A stretch of DNA of 64,000 nucleotides from Pseudomonas urmiensis. GTDB taxonomy: Bacteria > Pseudomonadota > Gammaproteobacteria > Pseudomonadales > Pseudomonadaceae. Every line of letters begins with the position of its first letter. The stretch's first letter is position 1. Below the pieces are notes generated by a model. It did no database searches, was not told the DNA's origin, and saw only the letters and a program-made list of their open reading frames with translations. The translations under genes and the position numbers were made by a program. Location: the NCBI RefSeq assembly GCF_014268815.2, contig NZ_JABWRE020000001.1, positions 3,229,001-3,293,000 on the forward strand, in the 5' to 3' direction. This document shows positions 58,601 to 64,000 of the stretch, piece by piece.

Positions 58601-58789
58601 CCCATCTTTAAACGACAATACCATTTACGCTCTTCATTCGAAGCGTAAATTATATTAACGCCCAAAACTCAGAGACGGGCGAACAACTCAGCAGCCACCC
58701 AATCAAGCATTGCACAGCTCACGCTAATCACATATAAGAGGAGATAGCCCGAGCCACTCCACCCCAATATCATCCGAGGAGAAATACCT

Positions 58790-59170
58790 ATGAGTCCAGA
58801 AATCGAAATAGAGCTACACACGAAATACCCAAAGGTCCTTGGGTATATCAATGAAGAAGGAACGTATAAAACTCGCCTATGGGGCGGCTTCCAGTGCGGC
58901 GACGGCTGGCATCAGCTTATTGACACCCTGTGCGCTAGTATTCAGGCGCGAGCTGAGGCAACCGGCTTAGAAGTCCACGCAACTCAGATTAAGGAAAAAT
59001 TCGGCTCCCTAAGATTCTATTTTCAAGGAGGCGATGACCACATCTCTGGAATGATCGATCTCGCCGAGGAACTTTTATCCAAAATCTGCGAAATCTGCGG
59101 AAAACCTGGGCAGAAGAAGACTGTGCAAGGGTGGCTCATCACTCGCTGCGATGCGCACACCCCTACGTAA
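58790..59170 (+). CDS. Conserved protein with C-terminal zinc-ribbon-like cysteines
   Basis: A 126-residue protein (MSPEIEIELHTKYPKVLGYI). The stretch WGGFQCGDGWHQLIDTLCAS and QIKEKFGSLRFYFQGGDD recurs in a widespread bacterial family without known function. CEICGKPGQKKTVQGWLITR followed by CDAH offers a CxxC...CxxH zinc site. It is divergent from the resolvase gene. I do not assign a function; some relatives sit beside polymorphic toxin genes. Confidence 0.7.
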   Translation: MSPEIEIELHTKYPKVLGYINEEGTYKTRLWGGFQCGDGWHQLIDTLCASIQARAEATGLEVHATQIKEKFGSLRFYFQGGDDHISGMIDLAEELLSKICEICGKPGQKKTVQGWLITRCDAHTPT

Positions 59171-59211
59171 ATCTATGGCAGGGATGTGATCAACTACATC
59201 CCTGCACCCCG

Positions 59212-59712
59212 TTACATCCCCGGATCAGCATCGATGCCGTATTCCTCAAGCATCTCATTTATTGCTCCGAAAATCCGAGACTCGTAGATCAGCTCAAGCG
59301 GTGCATAAGACACGGCCACCGCTATCTTCATTTCTTCCAAGCTCAAGGTTGCTGGATTGAAGGGCCAAATCTGCAACCTTATAATTTTATGATTACCTGC
59401 TTCCGCTCTTTTGAGATCGCCATATTCAAGCATGACGCTCTCGCCCTTGATTTTCTCCCATGCGCTTAGCTCCATACCATAGCTCTTATAATCCCAATCG
59501 CCAAGCATAGTGTGCTTAGTGAGGAAGCTATCGCCTACTTCCACTAACCCATCGATATTCAAATCTTGAATCCAATACTCAGCAAGCCTCGGGCTCGAAA
59601 CCAAGCTCTTCAGCTGAAGATATGCAAAGGTGCCATCGGAGGTAACAGCCATCGCGATCTGATCCAGGAGATCCGGAGCATTCGCCATAATCATCTTAGG
59701 AACATCAAACAT
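59212..59712 (-). CDS. Protein of unknown function, partner of a ParS-like protein
   Basis: A 166-residue protein from MFDVPKMIMANAPDLLDQIA. No known domain is recognised. It starts seven bases after the stop codon of the next upstream gene on the same strand, so the two form an operon. A longer frame starting at 59757 overlaps that gene and is less likely. Confidence 0.6.
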   Translation of the reverse strand: MFDVPKMIMANAPDLLDQIAMAVTSDGTFAYLQLKSLVSSPRLAEYWIQDLNIDGLVEVGDSFLTKHTMLGDWDYKSYGMELSAWEKIKGESVMLEYGDLKRAEAGNHKIIRLQIWPFNPATLSLEEMKIAVAVSYAPLELIYESRIFGAINEMLEEYGIDADPGM

Positions 59713-59719
59713 AGCCACC

Positions 59720-60379
59720 TCAAGGTAAGATATCTCTAATCTCCTTTCCGATCGCATTCATCAAGCGCGGCAGGTCCGCTTCGGTGATATCAATGGGTGC
59801 AAGATTGCCTAGGGCAGACATTGGGGTTTGAAGCCATGCAGCAGCCGCACGCATATCTCCTCCATGTAATTCACAAGCGATAGTGAACACTTTTTTGGCA
59901 AGAGAGGCGATGTACTCATCCGTAATATCTTCGGCCGCGACGTGCTCATCGTAATCAGGCGATTTGTACACCATACGCCCCTCCACATTTTTCATTTCTT
60001 CGAGCCGCGCGTCTTCCCATGCACCATCTGCTGTGAGATAGGCATAAGCGGATTCATCGCCGTTCTCTGGATCGAATTCTTTCATCGCAATTAGCCTAGA
60101 GTAATCCCAGCCCATAGCCTCAGAGCCAGGCTCTCCCACCGGCATCATCAGATAGACGTTTCCATACTTGGTGGTCTCGGATTTGGCATGTATCACCCGT
60201 CGGAAGATCAATGGATCCGTAATCAGCATCATCCAGGTGTGGAGATGCTCGCCGTCAGCGCTGTAGTTGCTGGTCGTGATGTAGAACCACCTGCGAGGGC
60301 TGTTCAGCATCACGATCTTCCAAGCCTGGAAATCCTCGTGGTCGGAAAGCAGCTGATGAACCGGCATTGTCTCGAACAT
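59720..60379 (-). CDS. Protein with a MbcA/ParS-like C-terminal segment
   Basis: A 219-residue protein. The C-terminal MRAAAAWLQTPMSALGNLAP and following IDITEADLPRLM resemble the AxxWLxxPxxxLGGxxPxD pattern of the MbcA/ParS/Xre antitoxin domain, which neutralises RES-domain toxins. The N-terminal 160 residues are unrecognised and no RES toxin is present, so a classical toxin-antitoxin pair is not shown. A GAGGGAAGGGA Shine-Dalgarno region precedes the ATG. It is the first gene of a two-gene operon. Confidence 0.55.
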   Translation of the reverse strand: MFETMPVHQLLSDHEDFQAWKIVMLNSPRRWFYITTSNYSADGEHLHTWMMLITDPLIFRRVIHAKSETTKYGNVYLMMPVGEPGSEAMGWDYSRLIAMKEFDPENGDESAYAYLTADGAWEDARLEEMKNVEGRMVYKSPDYDEHVAAEDITDEYIASLAKKVFTIACELHGGDMRAAAAWLQTPMSALGNLAPIDITEADLPRLMNAIGKEIRDILP

Positions 60380-60618
60380 TCCCTTCCCTCTATCGACTCG
60401 TAGATCAGCTGTTGGCGTCCGCTTCGGCGCCGGCTGCTGAACGCCCTTGGGCGGCGAAGCGCGCTACCCATTCACATCCCTGCGTTTATGAGATTGACGT
60501 GATTTCACTCCAAATCTCGAAGAAAAACGCCAAGATATATCGTAAGTAGGCGTCTGCGCTCTTTCAATTTAGCGCCTTTCGGCATCAAATACCACTTTGG
60601 ATATGAGCTTCTTTTTCA

Positions 60619-60906
60619 ATGGAATTTGCAGAGGCTTTTGGCCTGACTTTTCGAAGCCTGCGCGTCCAGCTAGGACTTCCACAGGCACGCTTTCAAAGCG
60701 TTGCAGCGATATCGACCCTCAGCCGCATCGAAAGGGGCGTGCAGGTACCGACACTTCCCGTAATCGAGGGGCTGGCGAAGATCCTGGCAATCGAACCGAT
60801 CGTCCTGCTCGTGCTGACGGCAGCGATGCAAGACGGCACGCTGGAGGGAAAAGCGGTGATTGAGAGGATCGAGAACGATTTGCGCCGCTTGAATCGACTG
60901 GAATAA
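60619..60906 (+). CDS. Xre-family HTH regulator, small
   Basis: A 95-residue protein with an HTH_3-type domain: FRSLRVQLGLPQARFQSVAA, ISTLSRIERGVQVPTLPVIE and GLAKILAIEPI. It has the length of small element-borne repressors. It is the last gene before the right end of the element, so it may control the element or its end. No strong ribosome binding site is seen. Confidence 0.75.
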   Translation: MEFAEAFGLTFRSLRVQLGLPQARFQSVAAISTLSRIERGVQVPTLPVIEGLAKILAIEPIVLLVLTAAMQDGTLEGKAVIERIENDLRRLNRLE

Positions 60907-61072
60907 TTCTGCGGAAAGTTTTGCCGACCACGTGCTTTGAGCGAGGCAGGATCAGCTGTTGCCGTCATTCAGAGACGTGCAGATAGCTAAGAATGGGAGC
61001 CCTTGTCATCGCCTGCTAGAAATGGCTGTGCGAGTACCCTAGATCTGGCGTAGCGACGCGATGTTTACATTT

Positions 61073-61617
<545 letters not shown>

Positions 61618-62823
61618 TTAATGTTGTTCGTCAGGTACCGGCGCATCGGCTGGCACAGGGTCGGTAGCAGGGGCGTCGGCCTCGGGCGCCGGGTTATCGC
61701 CTGGCGCTTGGTTGGCGTCGGCCGGCGCTTCACCGTTCTCAGCAGGCGCCTGGCTTGGCGCTACGCCCCCTTCTACCCCTGGCTGGGCCTGTGGCGCGGG
61801 GCTGGAGCGGTAGTCGGCGCGGCGCTTGAGTTGGTACTCGCGCACTGCGGTGTTGTGATCGTCGAGGTCGTCGGAGAACACATGGCTGCCGTCGCCACGG
61901 GCGACGAAGTACAGGCTGGTGCCATTGGACGGATTCAACGCGGCATGGATCGCCTCACGCCCGACCATGGCGATCGGCGTCGGCGGCAGGCCGCTGATGG
62001 TGTAGGTGTTGTAGGGCGTCGGCTCACGCAGGTCGGCACGGGTAATCCTGCCGTTGTAACGCTCACCCATGCCGTAGATCACCGTCGGATCGGTCTGCAG
62101 CATCATGCCCAGGCGCAGACGGCGCACGAATACCCCGGCGATCTGCCCACGTTCCTGCGGTATGCCGGTTTCCTTTTCCACCAGCGAGGCCATGATCAGC
62201 GCCTGGTAAGGGTCGCGGTACGGTAGGTCGCTGACCCGCTCAGCCCACTCTTTGGCCAGCACCTCTTCCAGGCGCATGTAGGCCTGCTGGAGCAATTCGA
62301 CATCGCTCATGCCGCGCACGAAGCGATAGGTGTCAGGGAAGAAGCGCCCCTCGGGGAACACGCCGGTATGGCCAAGCTTGTCCATCACCTCAGCGTCGGA
62401 CAACCCTTCGAGGGTGTGCTTGATCTTTTCGTGCTTGGCCACGGCGGCGCGGACCTGGCGGAATGTCCAGCCCTCGACCAGGGTCAGGTTGTACTGCACC
62501 ACATCACCCCGACGCCAAGCGTCGAACAGCTGTTCCACAGTCATGCCAGGGGTCAGGCGGTATTCACCGGTATGCAGCGGCGTGCCGGCCATATTGAAGC
62601 GCCAATACAGGCGCAGCCAGACCGCGTCGTCCAGCAGCCCTTCGCTTTGCATGCGATAAAACATACGGTTGGGCGTGGTGCCGTTGGGTACGTCGAGCAT
62701 GCGTTCTTGCTCAACGTGCAGCGGCTGCTCCAGGACCGAATGGACCTTCCAGGCCGACCAGCCCAATGCCAGGCCGGCAAGGATAAGGCCCATTTCCAGC
62801 AGCAGCAGGAATTTGCGTCTCAC
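61618..62823 (-). CDS. mltG: Endolytic peptidoglycan transglycosylase
   Basis: A 401-residue inner-membrane enzyme of the YceG family that cuts nascent glycan strands. The N-terminal segment FLLLLEMGLILAGLALGWSA is the single membrane anchor. The catalytic Glu is in LIMASLVEKETGIPQERGQI near residue 218, and YNTYTISGLPPTPI plus NPSNGTSLYFVARGDGSHVF are conserved. The C-terminal 60 residues are a proline/alanine-rich tail unusual in length. It is in the fabF-pabC-mltG-tmk order typical of the genus. Confidence 0.95.
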   Translation of the reverse strand: MRRKFLLLLEMGLILAGLALGWSAWKVHSVLEQPLHVEQERMLDVPNGTTPNRMFYRMQSEGLLDDAVWLRLYWRFNMAGTPLHTGEYRLTPGMTVEQLFDAWRRGDVVQYNLTLVEGWTFRQVRAAVAKHEKIKHTLEGLSDAEVMDKLGHTGVFPEGRFFPDTYRFVRGMSDVELLQQAYMRLEEVLAKEWAERVSDLPYRDPYQALIMASLVEKETGIPQERGQIAGVFVRRLRLGMMLQTDPTVIYGMGERYNGRITRADLREPTPYNTYTISGLPPTPIAMVGREAIHAALNPSNGTSLYFVARGDGSHVFSDDLDDHNTAVREYQLKRRADYRSSPAPQAQPGVEGGVAPSQAPAENGEAPADANQAPGDNPAPEADAPATDPVPADAPVPDEQH

Positions 62824-62826
62824 GAA

Positions 62827-63648
62827 TCAGGTATCCAGTAGCGTACGGGCAACGGCCTGCAGTTTACGGGTGAGCGGCCCCGGCGGCCAGTCGAGCGTGT
62901 GTGCAGGGCACTCACGCACGGGCCAAATTCCATACACGCTGTTGCAAACGAAGACTTCGTCGGCCTGCTCCAAGTCCGCCAGCTCAAGGTCTCGCACCTC
63001 AAACGGGATACCCAGCACTGACGCTTGCTGCAGCAACGCTGCGCGCATCACTCCAGCCACGCCGCAACGACTCAGGTCGGCAGTCAGCAAGACGCCATCG
63101 CGAACCAGAAACAGATTGCTGTAGACGCCTTCGATCAGCCGCCCTTGGGTATCACGCATCAGCCCTTCGACATGCTCGGCGTCCTGCCATTCGGCACGGG
63201 CCAGCACCTGCTCAAGGCGATTGAGATGTTTGAGCCCGGCCAACAGCGGTTGTTCCGCCAGACGCGTCTGGCAGGCGAACAGGCGCACGCCTTGCTCGGC
63301 ATTGGCGGCGGGATAAGCTGGCAGCGGGCTGCCTTGCACAATGCGTCGGGCCGGTGATCCGGCAGCAGGCGCATAGCCGCGCAGGCTGTCGCCGCGGGTG
63401 AGGATAAGCTTGGCCACGCCATCGCCAAGCTGGCTGGCGTAACGCGTCAGTTCATCGCGAATCAGGGGGAAATCGGCTTCGATCGCCAGGCGCTGGCAAC
63501 CCAACGCCAGGCGTTCGAGATGCAGCTCCAGCAAGCTCGGCCTGCCGGAGTGCACGGCAATGGTCTCGAACAGACCATCGCCGTATGCCAGCCCACGATT
63601 GTGCAGATTCACCGCAGTCGCAGGCTGACCGTCGATCCAGCTGTGCAT
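62827..63648 (-). CDS. pabC: Aminodeoxychorismate lyase
   Basis: PLP enzyme that converts 4-amino-4-deoxychorismate to p-aminobenzoate and pyruvate in folate synthesis. 273 residues, usual length. RGLAYGDGLFETI near residues 18-30 and LILTRGDSLRGY are typical of fold-type IV PLP enzymes, with the PLP lysine in LKHLNRLEQVLARAEW near residue 140 and EGVYSNLFLVRDG following. Its ATG overlaps the fabF stop (TGATG), so the two are coupled. It precedes mltG by three bases. Confidence 0.94.
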   Translation of the reverse strand: MHSWIDGQPATAVNLHNRGLAYGDGLFETIAVHSGRPSLLELHLERLALGCQRLAIEADFPLIRDELTRYASQLGDGVAKLILTRGDSLRGYAPAAGSPARRIVQGSPLPAYPAANAEQGVRLFACQTRLAEQPLLAGLKHLNRLEQVLARAEWQDAEHVEGLMRDTQGRLIEGVYSNLFLVRDGVLLTADLSRCGVAGVMRAALLQQASVLGIPFEVRDLELADLEQADEVFVCNSVYGIWPVRECPAHTLDWPPGPLTRKLQAVARTLLDT

Positions 63649-64000
63649 CAGTCGGCGAACCGGCGGAATACCAGCGAACCGTTGGTTCCACCAAAGCCGA
63701 ACGAGTTGGACAGCACCACATCGATCGGCATGCTACGAGCTTGATGCGGCACGAAGTCCAGGTCGCAACCTTCGTCCGGCTCATCCAGGTTGATGGTCGG
63801 CGGCGCCATCTGGCTGTTGATCGCCAGGACGCTGAAGATCGCCTCCACCGCACCCGCCGCACCGAGCAAGTGGCCGGTCATCGACTTGGTCGAGCTGACT
63901 GCCAGCTTGTAGGCGTGCTCGCCGAATACGCGCTTGATCGCGGCCACTTCAGCGATGTCGCCGGCCGGGGTCGAGGTGCCGTGGGCGTTGATGTAGCTGA
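63648..64000 (-). CDS. fabF: 3-oxoacyl-ACP synthase II, C-terminal part
   Basis: The C-terminal 117 codons of a fatty-acid elongation ketosynthase; the rest is outside the window. [11 protein letters not shown] holds the first active-site histidine, [20 protein letters not shown] the second histidine and lysine, and [14 protein letters not shown] is the conserved glycine-rich end. It is the first visible gene of the fabF-pabC-mltG-tmk-holB run. Confidence 0.95.
   Translation of the reverse strand, partial: SYINAHGTSTPAGDIAEVAAIKRVFGEHAYKLAVSSTKSMTGHLLGAAGAVEAIFSVLAINSQMAPPTINLDEPDEGCDLDFVPHQARSMPIDVVLSNSFGFGGTNGSLVFRRFAD

Overview
The window looks like a chromosome of a fluorescent or putida-group Pseudomonas. 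The outer parts are GC-rich and carry gene strings typical of that genus: leuC-leuD-leuB-asd with a divergent LysR gene, ibpA, dusC, tRNA-Ala/tRNA-Glu clusters beside gltX, uvrB-tyrB-tRNA-Asn, moaA, tatD-holB-tmk and mltG-pabC-fabF. Pseudomonas-type REP palindromes containing GCGGGCTTGCCCCGCGAT also occur there. The species assignment is an inference from gene content and order.

Positions 1-26008 and 61315-64000 are core genome. The left core holds leucine biosynthesis, a five-PAS GGDEF-EAL protein, a heat-shock gene with a sigma-32-like promoter and a ROSE-like RNA thermometer, tRNA genes, glutamyl-tRNA synthetase, LexA-controlled uvrB, an aromatic aminotransferase, molybdopterin synthesis, a probable RgsA small RNA, tatD and holB. 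The right core holds mltG, pabC and the end of fabF.

Positions 26009-61314 are a 35.3-kb foreign element of lower GC that has split the essential gene tmk (dTMP kinase) exactly between two codons. The 98-codon N-terminal half is at 61315-61608 and the 112-codon C-terminal half at 25670-26008. Both ends carry TTGTTTT-N13-ATGTAAAC as inverted termini, with more copies of ATGTAAAC just inside (two at the left end, about five at the right), and six extra bases (CGTCAG) lie at the right junction. Just inside the left end is a phage-type deoxynucleotide monophosphate kinase gene, which probably replaces the lost Tmk activity. A near-consensus outward promoter there could drive the stranded holB-tatD genes.

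Next comes a translationally coupled four-gene recombination module: three tyrosine recombinases and one HTH/coiled-coil protein. The remaining 27 kb is a defence and accessory cargo, mostly on the minus strand: a pair of TIR/NDT-like proteins, a KilA-N protein, an Abi-like protein, a SIR2-HerA system, several HEPN-motif proteins (intact and broken), a PLD-like protein, a DnaB-like ATPase domain without its P-loop, a NERD nuclease-helicase, a serine resolvase with its res-like site, a ParS/MbcA-like operon and an Xre regulator. IS5-type and SDR gene fragments mark past rearrangements. No conjugation, relaxase or phage structural genes are visible, so the element looks like a large transposon or genomic island moved by its own tyrosine recombinases rather than an ICE or prophage.
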